Origin: DATDAH01 sp036525535
Lineage (GTDB): Bacteria; Actinomycetota; Acidimicrobiia; Acidimicrobiales; DATDAH01
Direction of reading: 5' to 3'
DNA length: 12,548 nt
Assembly: GCA_036525535.1 (NCBI GenBank)
Contig: DATDAH010000011.1
Span: 1 to 12,548 of the forward strand
Shown: positions 1 to 6,187 of the stretch, in pieces
Position numbering within the stretch: position 1 is the first letter of the stretch
Layout of the letters: every line of letters begins with the position of its first letter
Translations under genes and position numbers: made by a program
The notes under the pieces: generated by a model
The model's input: only the letters and a program-made list of their open reading frames with translations
Database searches by the model: none
What the model was told of the DNA's origin: nothing

Positions 1-40
1 GGCGAAGCCACCGCCAACCAACCGATCGGAGCCGGAACGG

Positions 41-502
41 GTGCTGAAGCGCTCCAGGACTGACAAGCAGCGTCGCGAGTGGGAGCCCCACGGTGAGGGG
101 GTCCTGCTGGTCTGTGACGACCCGGACGCCGGGGAACTGCTCAACCGCCTGATGGCGGCGGACGGCCACGACGTCCATCGGGTCGAGACCGCGGAAGGCG
201 CCGTGCGGCACCTCCTGGCCACGCCCCGTCGGGCCGCGGTCCTCTCCCTGTCGGGGCCGACGGCCAACCGCCAGCTGCTGGAGAAGATCCGGACCCATCC
301 GAACCCGCCTGTGTCCGAGGTGGCCATCGTGCTCTTGGCCGACGACATCGGGGCGGGTCGCGAGGCCTGGGAGAACGGGGTCGACGGCTTCCTGGCCCGG
401 CCCTTCCACGCCGATCAGTTGGCCACCGAGCTCAGCGGCGCCCTCGACCGCCCGCTGGCCGACCGCCAAGCCCACCGCGACGCCCAGCTCGACGCGGACT
501 GA
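41..502 (+). CDS. Receiver-like (CheY-fold) protein lacking the phosphoacceptor Asp
   Basis: A 153-residue protein made almost wholly of one response-regulator receiver domain (about residues 20-135) after a charged N-terminal tail, with no output domain. The acidic pair is present (D26, D27 in VLLVCDDPD). The position expected to hold the phosphoacceptor Asp after strand 3 is Ser69 (AAVLSLSG), the conserved Thr/Ser after strand 4 is Leu (AIVLLAD), and the conserved Lys of the KPF motif is Arg (LARPF). This is seen directly. A phosphorylation-independent pseudo-receiver or partner-binding role is inference. The GTG start at 41 has a GGAG 9 bases upstream, but the frame stays open to the left edge of the window, so the true start could lie outside and this could be the C-terminus of a longer protein. 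It converges with the TetR gene. Confidence 0.72.
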   Translation: MLKRSRTDKQRREWEPHGEGVLLVCDDPDAGELLNRLMAADGHDVHRVETAEGAVRHLLATPRRAAVLSLSGPTANRQLLEKIRTHPNPPVSEVAIVLLADDIGAGREAWENGVDGFLARPFHADQLATELSGALDRPLADRQAHRDAQLDAD

Positions 503-504
503 CG

Positions 505-556
505 CGTTCTGATCCACCCCGCGAGGAGCCGGCGACGCAGGAGCGTCCCCAGAACG
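505..556 (+). terminator. Nested inverted repeats after the receiver-like gene
   Basis: CGTTCTG at 505-511 pairs with CAGAACG at 550-556. Inside that loop GACGC (534-538) and GCGTC (543-547) form a tight hairpin around AGGA. The structure starts 2 bases after the stop codon, in the 66-bp gap between two convergent genes, where a terminator is expected. There is no T-run, so intrinsic termination is uncertain. Confidence 0.35.
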
Positions 557-558
557 GT

Positions 559-577
559 GAGGCGTGCCTTACGCCTC
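559..577 (-). terminator. Perfect 7-bp hairpin across the TetR stop codon
   Basis: GAGGCGT (559-565) and ACGCCTC (571-577) are perfect inverted arms around a 5-base loop that contains part of the TAA stop of the TetR gene (569-571). The position fits a short terminator for the minus-strand operon, or one half of a bidirectional terminator together with the repeats at 505-556. No T-tract follows on either strand, so the call is tentative. Confidence 0.33.
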
Positions 578-1132
578 GGTGGTGGCCTGCCAGCAGGCAT
601 CGGCGAGCGAGGCGACCCCCGCGTCGTCCAGCGCTCGACCGGACGCCACCAGGCGAACCGCCGGGCCGAAGCCGAGGTCCCAGAGGACCTCGGGCGGAAG
701 CGGGCGCAAGCGGTCAGCCAGGTCCGCGGCGGCGGCCTCGTCCAGCACCGGGTCGACCCCGGAGGCCAGCGCGGCGGCGTGGGCCGCGGCCGCCAGGGGC
801 GACGACTCGACCTGGGTGAGGAAGCGTGCCCGCGTCGGGTCGGCGGCGAGGAAGCAGTAGACGGCCCGCCACATCGAGGTGAACCGGGCCTCGGCCGGTG
901 CCGACCGGTCCAGCCCGTCGACCGCGGCGCGGCCGAGGTCGACCTTCAGCTCGAGGTAGGCGGCGAGGAGGAGCTCGTCCTTCGACGTGTAGTAGACGTA
1001 CGCCGTCCCGGTGGCCACCCCAGCCTCCTTGGCCACGGCCGCCATCGATGCCCCGTGCAGGCCGTGGTCGGCGACCAGGCGACGCAGGGCCGACCGGACC
1101 GCGGCAGCCCGGTCCGGGGTGTCGGCGGTCAA
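569..1132 (-). CDS. TetR/AcrR-family transcriptional regulator
   Basis: A 187-residue protein, typical TetR length. The N-terminal helix-turn-helix (about residues 10-56) reads ASMAAVAKEAGVATGTAYVYY followed by the family signature SKDELL. The C-terminal all-alpha ligand-binding half is Ala-rich and gives no ligand clue. The start is inferred to be TTG at 1132-1130, overlapping the stop of the upstream dehydrogenase as TTGA. The frame is open further upstream, but that extension only shadows the dehydrogenase gene, and no ATG or GTG lies at a sensible point before the helix-turn-helix. The stop/start overlap implies translational coupling and one transcript. The 22-bp palindrome at 2083-2104 upstream of the dehydrogenase is the likely binding site, which makes the pair autoregulated. 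Confidence 0.9.
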   Translation of the reverse strand: MTADTPDRAAAVRSALRRLVADHGLHGASMAAVAKEAGVATGTAYVYYTSKDELLLAAYLELKVDLGRAAVDGLDRSAPAEARFTSMWRAVYCFLAADPTRARFLTQVESSPLAAAAHAAALASGVDPVLDEAAAADLADRLRPLPPEVLWDLGFGPAVRLVASGRALDDAGVASLADACWQATTEA

Positions 1133-2070
1133 CGGAGCGCCGACAGGGCGGCGGCGACGTCGAGGGTCTCGCCCGTCTCCCGCTCGGAGACCTCCCACAG
1201 CACGTCGACCGAACGGGACAGGCCGAGGCGACGCAGGACCGGTCGCCGCACCGGGGGCCCGTTGTTGACGAAGCGGGGCGCATAGAACTGGCCGCCGTAC
1301 GCGTCCGGGTCGGTGGCGGCCCGAAGCTGAGGCAGGGCACCCTGATCGGGGCGCATGCCGGTCCGGGCCGCCATCGTCTCGAAGAACTTCTGGCTGGCGC
1401 CGCCGCCGGTCTCGGTGACGCTGTGGGCCTGCAGGTCGGTGTTGGACAGGCCGGGGTGGGCCAGGAGGCTGCCGGCGCCGGCGCTGGCGGCGAGCAGACG
1501 GCGGTGCAGCCCGAGGGCGAAGTGGTAGTTGGCCAGCTTGGACTGGCCGTAGGCCTTCCACGGCCCGTACCGGCCCTTCAGGTGGGGGTTGTCGGGATCG
1601 ACCCGCCGGCCCATGTGGTGAGCGGTGCTGGTGACGGTGACGATCCGGCCTTCGGCCCGCAGGACCGCGGGCAGCAGGCGGCTGGTCAGGGCGAAGTGGC
1701 CCAGGTGGTTGACCCCGAACTGCATCTCGAAGCCGTCCGCTGTGGCCCGCTCGGGGATCCCCATGACCCCGGCGTTGTTGACGAGGACGTCGATGCGTTC
1801 GTGGGCGGCCCCGATGGTCGCCGCGGCCTCGCGGACCGAGTCGAGCGACCCGAGGTCCAGGGCCACGACCTCCAGGTCCGCCTCGGGGACGGTCCGGCGG
1901 ATCCGGGCCTCGGCCCGCTCGGTCTTCTCCGGGTCGCGGGCGGCGAGGACCACCGTGGCCCCAGCGGCGGCCAGGGCCTCGGCCGTCTCCAGGCCGAGCC
2001 CGCCGTTGGCTCCCGTCACGACGGCGGTGCGCCCGGTCTGGTCGGGGATGTCCTTCGTGCTCCAGCTCAT
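1129..2070 (-). CDS. Short-chain dehydrogenase/reductase (SDR; retinol dehydrogenase/WWOX-like)
   Basis: A 313-residue NAD(P)-dependent oxidoreductase with all classical SDR landmarks: cofactor loop TGANGGLG (19-26), Arg45 after strand 2 (AARDPEK) favouring NADPH, D72 in the ALDLGSL segment, NNAG (98-101), catalytic Ser148 (VTSTAHH), and the YxxxK pair Tyr174 and Lys178 (AYGQSKLAN). The length and the layout around HPGLSNTD resemble the retinol dehydrogenase / protochlorophyllide reductase-like branch often annotated as oxidoreductase in actinobacteria. The substrate cannot be told from sequence; an aldehyde, ketone or lipid-derived carbonyl is a guess. ATG at 2070 is preceded by GAGGAG with a 6-base spacer, which supports this start. 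It is first in a two-gene operon with the TetR gene. Confidence 0.93.
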   Translation of the reverse strand: MSWSTKDIPDQTGRTAVVTGANGGLGLETAEALAAAGATVVLAARDPEKTERAEARIRRTVPEADLEVVALDLGSLDSVREAAATIGAAHERIDVLVNNAGVMGIPERATADGFEMQFGVNHLGHFALTSRLLPAVLRAEGRIVTVTSTAHHMGRRVDPDNPHLKGRYGPWKAYGQSKLANYHFALGLHRRLLAASAGAGSLLAHPGLSNTDLQAHSVTETGGGASQKFFETMAARTGMRPDQGALPQLRAATDPDAYGGQFYAPRFVNNGPPVRRPVLRRLGLSRSVDVLWEVSERETGETLDVAAALSALR

Positions 2071-2082
2071 GCCTCGCTCCTC

Positions 2083-2104
2083 ACTGAATGATCGTTCATT
2101 CAGT
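2083..2104. promoter_or_regulatory. 22-bp palindromic operator, probable TetR binding site
   Basis: Perfect 9-base arms ACTGAATGA (2083-2091) and TCATTCAGT (2096-2104) flank a TCGT centre. The palindrome lies between the stop of the DJ-1-like gene and the Shine-Dalgarno of the dehydrogenase, and overlaps the putative -10. From established knowledge, TGAATGA-Nx-TCATTCA is a common TetR-family operator form, for example that of Bacillus subtilis FadR. Assignment to the TetR gene two positions downstream is inference from operon structure. Confidence 0.82.
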
Positions 2105-2107
2105 CTA
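2102..2107 (-). promoter_or_regulatory. Candidate -10 element of the dehydrogenase-TetR operon
   Basis: Read on the minus strand, TAGACT matches the TAnnnT core of a -10 box. It would place the transcription start near 2095, inside the operator palindrome, so a bound repressor would block initiation. No convincing -35 hexamer is visible 16-18 bases upstream. Confidence 0.35.
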
Positions 2108-2120
2108 GGCCAGGGCGAAG

Positions 2121-2834
2121 TCAGGTGGGGGCGAAGAGGATCTCGATGCGGCCCTTGGCTGCCTTGCGCCGCTTCGGCGCGCCGGTGCCCGGGCCCAGGA
2201 CGTAGGCCGGCTCCGGGTCGAGCTCGTCAGGTCCGGCCAGGGCGACCAGCGTCTCGGGCCGAACCGGGCGACGGGGATCCATGGGCCCCAGCTCGTCGAC
2301 GTCGAGCTCCTCGCGGATGCGCAGCGCGGTCGACGGGTCGACCATCCGGGCGACGACATCGAGGGCCATCTCGACCGCGGCCGCCGCCCCCTCCGCGGTC
2401 AGCACCTTGCCCGAACGGACGACCCGCTCGGCCACGGCGTGGGCCCCCTGCTCCTCGAGCAGCTCGGTGGCCAACCAGTGGGTCGTGGCGTCGCCCTCGA
2501 GCACGCCGGCCGCGGCCAGTAGGACCGAGCCGGTCGACACCGCCGTGGTCCACTCGCTGGACTCGTGAGCGGCGGCCACCCAGGCGAGAGCCCGCTCGTC
2601 CTCGACCAGGCGACGGATGCCGATGCCACCGGGGACCACGACCACGTCCGGGGCCGGGTACTCCTCCATGACGCTGTCGGCCAGCAGGGCCACGCTCGAC
2701 CCCTGCGTCGGGACACGACCCGGCGCATCGGCGACGAGTCGGACCCGGGCGCCGGGGACCCGGCGGAACACGCCGTAGGGACCGAGCGCCTCGAAGGCGG
2801 TCACCCCGGGCGAGAGCAGCACGGCGACCTGCAT
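2121..2834 (-). CDS. DJ-1/PfpI (class I glutamine amidotransferase-like) protein with Ser in place of the nucleophile Cys
   Basis: A 237-residue protein of the DJ-1/PfpI superfamily, closest in motif layout to isonitrile hydratase-like proteins and the N-terminal domain of GlxA-type regulators: VAVLLSPGVTAFEALGPYGVF near the N-terminus, DVVVVPGG (63-70), then the nucleophile elbow, here VSTGSVLLAAAGVL, and ATTHW. In relatives the elbow reads CTG. Here it is Ser100 (codon TCG, two changes away from TGC), and the usual acidic Asp near residue 15 is Glu (FEALGP). The fold is clear; the classical cysteine chemistry is probably lost or altered. No DNA-binding domain follows; the C-terminal tail is basic (PKRRKAAKG). 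ATG at 2834 shares its A with the upstream gene's stop (TGATG), and GGAGGT sits 10 bases upstream, supporting this start and coupling. Confidence 0.88.
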   Translation of the reverse strand: MQVAVLLSPGVTAFEALGPYGVFRRVPGARVRLVADAPGRVPTQGSSVALLADSVMEEYPAPDVVVVPGGIGIRRLVEDERALAWVAAAHESSEWTTAVSTGSVLLAAAGVLEGDATTHWLATELLEEQGAHAVAERVVRSGKVLTAEGAAAAVEMALDVVARMVDPSTALRIREELDVDELGPMDPRRPVRPETLVALAGPDELDPEPAYVLGPGTGAPKRRKAAKGRIEILFAPT

Positions 2835-3331
2835 CAGACCGAGCACCTCCAGTCGTCGTCGGCCTCGACCTCGACGATCTCGTCGGGTGCCGGGAAGGGT
2901 CGGCGGAACGTGAAGGCCTCCGGCGTCGGACCGTTGGCCTCGAGCAGGGCGAGGCGCTCCTTGGCCTCGTCGACGCTCGGGACGTGGCCGGCGCGCACCC
3001 ACCACAGCGCCAGGTAGACCGACTCGAACTTCTCGAACCACTGCCGGCGCTGCACCATGATCGCCCGGTGCTCCTCGCCGTAGACGAAGTCGGCGAGGGC
3101 CTCCAGCGACGTCCAGGTGCTCATGTTCACGATCATCAGGTCGTCGGGGTAGGGCCGGATCGCGGTCGCGTCACCGTCCTCGGTCTGCAGCCGCCAGCGG
3201 AATCCGGGGGCGGCGTCGGCCAGCGCATTGATCGGCTCGAGGGCGTTCATGAACCCCGCCGTCGCCGGTGCGTCCGTCGGCGCCAAGAGGCGGCCGATGT
3301 TGATCTGCGCCAACTCCCAGGACATGACCAT
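2834..3331 (-). CDS. DUF3291 domain-containing protein
   Basis: A 165-residue soluble protein matching the DUF3291 pattern from end to end: N-terminal WELAQINIGRLLAP, APGFRWRLQTEDGDATAI in the middle, then MIVNMSTW, FVYGEEHRAIM, LALWWVRAGHVPS, and the C-terminal PTPEAFTFRRPFP. The family has a dimeric alpha/beta-barrel look and no established biochemical role. It is first in the minus-strand pair with the DJ-1-like gene, with which it shares one base, so the two are co-translated. ATG at 3331 gives MVMSWELAQ; an ATG two codons later (3325) is equally possible. The start region overlaps the putative tRNA promoter on the other strand. Family assignment is firm, function unknown. Confidence 0.88.
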   Translation of the reverse strand: MVMSWELAQINIGRLLAPTDAPATAGFMNALEPINALADAAPGFRWRLQTEDGDATAIRPYPDDLMIVNMSTWTSLEALADFVYGEEHRAIMVQRRQWFEKFESVYLALWWVRAGHVPSVDEAKERLALLEANGPTPEAFTFRRPFPAPDEIVEVEADDDWRCSV

Positions 3332-3352
3332 GACCGTACCCCCCGCTACCCT
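3324..3352 (+). promoter_or_regulatory. Candidate promoter of tRNA-Gly
   Basis: ATGACC (3324-3329, 4 of 6 matches to TTGACA) and TACCCT (3347-3352, TAnnnT) are separated by 17 bases. The expected transcript start, near 3359, lies about 5 bases before the mature tRNA. The -35 overlaps the start codons of the divergent DUF3291 gene. Confidence 0.42.
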
Positions 3353-3363
3353 GGCGGATCCTT

Positions 3364-3437
3364 GCGGGTGTAGTTCAGTGGCAGAACATCAGCTTCCCAA
3401 GCTGAGAACGCGAGTTCGACTCTCGTCACCCGCTCCA
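3364..3437 (+). tRNA. trnG-CCC: tRNA-Gly (anticodon CCC), CCA encoded
   Basis: A complete cloverleaf can be folded. Acceptor stem GCGGGTG pairs with CACCCGC over 7 bp; the D-arm is GTTC...GAAC; the anticodon stem TCAGC/GCTGA encloses the 7-base loop TTCCCAA with anticodon CCC; the T-arm loop is TTCGACT with stem GCGAG/CTCGT. The discriminator is T and CCA is encoded (3435-3437). Length is 74 including CCA. It reads the GGG glycine codon. No other tRNA is adjacent. Confidence 0.96.
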
Positions 3438-3443
3438 AGCGTT

Positions 3444-3459
3444 CTGGGGATTTCCCCAG
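3444..3459 (+). terminator. Short palindromic hairpin just after tRNA-Gly
   Basis: CTGGGGA (3444-3450) and TCCCCAG (3453-3459) form perfect arms around TT; as RNA this is a 6-bp stem with an ATTT loop. It begins 6 bases after the tRNA CCA, where a tRNA terminator or processing signal would sit. No T-run follows. Confidence 0.4.
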
Positions 3460-3573
3460 GCCAGGGCGCGGTTGTGGCTTCCTGGCCGGTGCTCACGATG
3501 CCCGCTGTTGCTCACCGTTTCTCGTCGGCTCGTGGCCTCACCGCCGCCCCAGGGCCCGGCTCCCGTCGCTTTA

Positions 3574-3612
3574 CGCCAGCGACCAGGCGGACCGGATCCG
3601 GGCCTGCAGGCC
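3574..3612 (+). repeat. Direct repeat copy 1, upstream of the sensor kinase gene
   Basis: This 39-base stretch matches 3788-3827, inside the kinase coding region, in 38 of 40 aligned columns: one missing C and one C/T change. It contains the small palindromes CCGGATCCGG and GGCCTGCAGGCC. It lies in the otherwise featureless 231-base gap between the tRNA and the kinase gene, 57 bases before the chosen kinase start. In copy 1 the missing base shifts the frame relative to the kinase reading. Confidence 0.85.
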
Positions 3613-3668
3613 ACGCACATCTGACCTACCTTGTTGGCCCATCGTTCGACAGGACCCAAGTTGGTCGT

Positions 3669-5432
3669 ATGCCTGCGCGTGGATGGACGGACGAGTCGAA
3701 GGGTGTGAAAGGACCGCGTCTCATCGTGGTCGTTGCGATCGCTGTCATCGCGACCGCCGCAACGGCCGGGACGATCCTCCTGGAGCTCGCCAGCGACCAC
3801 GGCGGACCGGATCCGGGTCTGCAGGCCTCGCTCCACGCCTGGCTCATCCTCCCCTACGTCCTCTGCGGGCTGTTCGCCTGGTACCGCAAACCCGAGAACG
3901 GCTTCGGTCTGCTGATGATCGCCGCGGGGTTCGTGACCCTGCTGTCGTCCATCTCCGCGGCCAACTCCAACCTCGTCTTCACGATCGGCAGAGCGTTCGA
4001 CCTCGTCGCGTTCGCCGTGTTCATGCATGTCTTCCTGGCCTTTCCGACCGGGGCTCTGCGCAGCCGTGGTGAGCGCCTGCTGGTAGGCGCCACCTACGCG
4101 GTTGCGGCGCTGAACGTCGTCGGCCTGATGCTCGGCGGCTTCGATCCAGGCAACGCGTTCGCGGTGATCGACGCTCCTGAGCTCGCCGCGGACCTCCTCC
4201 GGCTCCAGCTGGTCGTGGTCTCGGTGCTCTTCCTGGTCGGGTTCGTCGTCATGGTCACCCGCCGTGGCGCGGCCGGTCGACCGCTGCCGACGCCGGTCAA
4301 GGTGCTCGTCAGCTTCTTCTCGCTGGCGTTCGTGATGGGCGCCGTCCTCTTGCTCAGCCTGGCGCTGGAGATCCCTCTGGATGCGTTCCTGACCATCCAA
4401 CGGACCATGTTCGTCGTGGTTGGCCTGGCCCCGTTCGTCTTCCTGCTGGCGATTCTCGACGCGCGCTTGGCACGATCGGCGGTCGGCGACCTCCTGGTCG
4501 AGCTGCGCTCCCAGCCGGCGCCCACCGATTTGCGCGAGCCGCTGTCGCGTGCGCTGCGCGACCCCACGGTCAGCCTCGCCTATTGGCTACCGCAGTACGA
4601 CACGTGGGCCGACCAGGACGGGCGACCGATCAGCCTGCCCCGTCCCGGCGACCCGCGCTCGGTCACCCTGATCGACAGCGACGGCGGACAACTGGCGGCG
4701 CTCGTCCACGACCCCTCGCTCGACGATGAGCCTCAATTGCTGCAAGCGGTCGGCGCGGCGGCGGGGATCGCGCTCGAGAACGGGCGCCTGCAGGTCGAGC
4801 TCAAGGCGAAGCTGCAGGAGCTCGAGGGCTCGCGCGCGCGCGTGATCGAGGCCGGCCAACAGGAGCGCAAGCGGCTCGAGCGCAACCTCCACGACGGCGC
4901 GCAGCAGCGGCTGATCGCGCTCTCACTCGAGCTCCAGATGTACGCCGCCAAACTCGCCGACGATCCCGAGGCGCAGGCGCAGATCGAAGCCGCCCGAAAG
5001 GAGATCGCGGTCTCGCTCGACGAGCTACGGGCGGTCGCCCGCGGCCTGCATCCGGCGGTGGTCACGGGCCACGGGCTCGGCGTCGCGCTCGTGTCGCTGG
5101 CGGCCTGTTCGCCCGTCCCCGTGACGCTCAACGTCGCCATCGAGGACCGGCTCGACGAGTCGATCGAGGTCGCCGCGTACTACGTCGTCAGCGAGAGCCT
5201 CGCGAACATCGGCAAGCACGCCAAGGCCAGGACAGTGACGATCGACGTGATCCGTGAGTGCGACGAGGTGGTGGTCGAGGTCGTCGACGACGGCGTCGGC
5301 GGCGCCGACAGCGAGCGCGGGACCGGGCTTCGCGGTCTCGCCGACCGGGTCGAGGCGCTCGGAGGGCAGCTGCGGGTCTGGACCCCCAGCGGAGGCGGCA
5401 CTCGTGTGCGCGCCCAGATGCCGTGCGGGTAG
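3669..5432 (+). CDS. Membrane sensor histidine kinase, NarL/DesK type (HisKA_3)
   Basis: A 587-residue inner-membrane sensor kinase. The N-terminal half (about residues 17-260) has about eight hydrophobic spans. A soluble linker follows, with a GAF-like remnant (VTLIDSDGGQLAALVHD...AAGIALENGRL) and a short coiled coil (about 375-405). The HisKA_3 dimerisation box ERKRLERNLHDGAQQRL carries phosphoacceptor His408. The ATPase domain has an N-box with Asn513 (SESLANIGKHAKA), G1 DDGVGG at 540-545 and G2 GTGLRGLADRVEALGG. All catalytic elements are intact. Its 3' end overlaps the response regulator by 10 bp, so the two are cognate. ATG 3669 is chosen because the open frame to the left crosses the tRNA; GTG 3705 just before the first membrane span is an alternative. 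No strong Shine-Dalgarno is seen for either. The stimulus is unknown. Confidence 0.92.
   Translation: MPARGWTDESKGVKGPRLIVVVAIAVIATAATAGTILLELASDHGGPDPGLQASLHAWLILPYVLCGLFAWYRKPENGFGLLMIAAGFVTLLSSISAANSNLVFTIGRAFDLVAFAVFMHVFLAFPTGALRSRGERLLVGATYAVAALNVVGLMLGGFDPGNAFAVIDAPELAADLLRLQLVVVSVLFLVGFVVMVTRRGAAGRPLPTPVKVLVSFFSLAFVMGAVLLLSLALEIPLDAFLTIQRTMFVVVGLAPFVFLLAILDARLARSAVGDLLVELRSQPAPTDLREPLSRALRDPTVSLAYWLPQYDTWADQDGRPISLPRPGDPRSVTLIDSDGGQLAALVHDPSLDDEPQLLQAVGAAAGIALENGRLQVELKAKLQELEGSRARVIEAGQQERKRLERNLHDGAQQRLIALSLELQMYAAKLADDPEAQAQIEAARKEIAVSLDELRAVARGLHPAVVTGHGLGVALVSLAACSPVPVTLNVAIEDRLDESIEVAAYYVVSESLANIGKHAKARTVTIDVIRECDEVVVEVVDDGVGGADSERGTGLRGLADRVEALGGQLRVWTPSGGGTRVRAQMPCG
3788..3827 (+). 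repeat. Direct repeat copy 2, inside the sensor kinase gene
   Basis: This 40-base segment encodes LASDHGGPDPGLQA in the extracytoplasmic loop after the first membrane span of the kinase. Its near-identical partner is at 3574-3612, 214 bases upstream. A second short match at the same offset (ACCGCCGC at 3540 and at 3753) suggests the upstream copy derives from a longer collinear segment of the kinase gene. Confidence 0.85.
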
Positions 5433-6067
5433 CGCTGGCCGAGGACAGCGTTCTGCTCCGGGACGGGCTCGCGCGCTTGCTGACCGACGAGGGCTTCGAC
5501 GTCGTCGCCCAATGCGAGGACGCCGTAGCGTTGATGCGCAAGCTCGCGGCTCACGCCGTCGACGTTGCGATCATCGACATCCGTCTGCCGCCGACCCACA
5601 CCGACGAAGGGTTGCGCGCGGCGCTCGAGATCCGCGAGCGCTACCCGGGGACAGCGGTTCTCGTCCTCTCACAGTACGTCGAGCCCGGCTTGGCGATGAA
5701 GCTGCTCTCAGATTCGGCGGAGGGCACCGGCTATCTGCTCAAGGACCGCATCAGCGACGTCTCGGAGTTCGTGGACGCCGTCCGACGGGTCGCCGACGGC
5801 GGTTCGGCGATCGACCCGCAGATCGTCTCCACGCTGCTCTCCCGTCAGCGCACCGACGATCCGCTCGCCGGCCTCACCCCGCGCGAGAGCGAGGTACTCG
5901 AGCTGATGGCGAGCGGCAGGTCCAACGCCGGCATCGCCGAGAGCCTGGTGATCAGCGTCGGCGCGGTCGAGAAGTACGTGTCGAGCATCTTCGGGAAGCT
6001 CGGACTTCCCTCGACCGGTACCGAATCGCGGCGCGTGCTCGCGGTACTGCTGTTCCTCAGCGGCTGA
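5423..6067 (+). CDS. Response regulator, NarL/FixJ (LuxR helix-turn-helix) family
   Basis: A 214-residue DNA-binding response regulator with full receiver chemistry: acidic pair E7/D8 (LAEDS), phosphoacceptor Asp52 (IIDIRLPP), Ser83 at the Thr/Ser switch (VLVLSQY) and Lys107 (YLLKDR). The C-terminal GerE/LuxR helix-turn-helix spans about 149-212, with LTPRESEVLELMASGRSNAGIA then VEKYVSSIFGKLGL. GTG at 5423 lies within the last codons of the kinase gene (10-bp overlap), giving the usual VRVALAEDS opening. This tight coupling implies that the kinase just upstream phosphorylates it. Targets are unknown; its own operon and the following CPBP protease gene are the obvious candidates by position. 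Confidence 0.95.
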   Translation: MRVALAEDSVLLRDGLARLLTDEGFDVVAQCEDAVALMRKLAAHAVDVAIIDIRLPPTHTDEGLRAALEIRERYPGTAVLVLSQYVEPGLAMKLLSDSAEGTGYLLKDRISDVSEFVDAVRRVADGGSAIDPQIVSTLLSRQRTDDPLAGLTPRESEVLELMASGRSNAGIAESLVISVGAVEKYVSSIFGKLGLPSTGTESRRVLAVLLFLSG

Positions 6068-6187
6068 AACCGCAGCGTCGAGACACCAGAAAACCCGACC
6101 CCGAAGTACCGGTCTCCCGGCTGTCGGCGCAGCGACCTCGGGAGGATCCTGAGCAGGTCCAGCTTCAACCCCTGTCAGGAGAGGGTC

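Noticed and set aside
1133..1561. 143-codon N-terminal extension of the TetR frame
   Set aside because: It lies wholly inside the dehydrogenase gene in another frame, is Arg/Pro-rich and has no family match; TTG 1132 directly before the helix-turn-helix is preferred.
898..2091. 397-residue plus-strand open frame opposite the TetR and dehydrogenase genes
   Set aside because: It is a shadow of well-supported minus-strand genes, of low-complexity Gly/Arg/Pro composition.
3228..3668. Left extension of the sensor kinase open frame (back to 3228)
   Set aside because: It crosses the tRNA-Gly gene and the start of the divergent DUF3291 gene, and its translation shows no domain; the kinase is taken to start at 3669.
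6134..6159. Imperfect hairpin between the response regulator and CPBP genes
   Set aside because: The stems GACCT/AGGTC and CGGGA/TCCTG need a bulge and a wobble pair, with no T-run; too weak to call a terminator.
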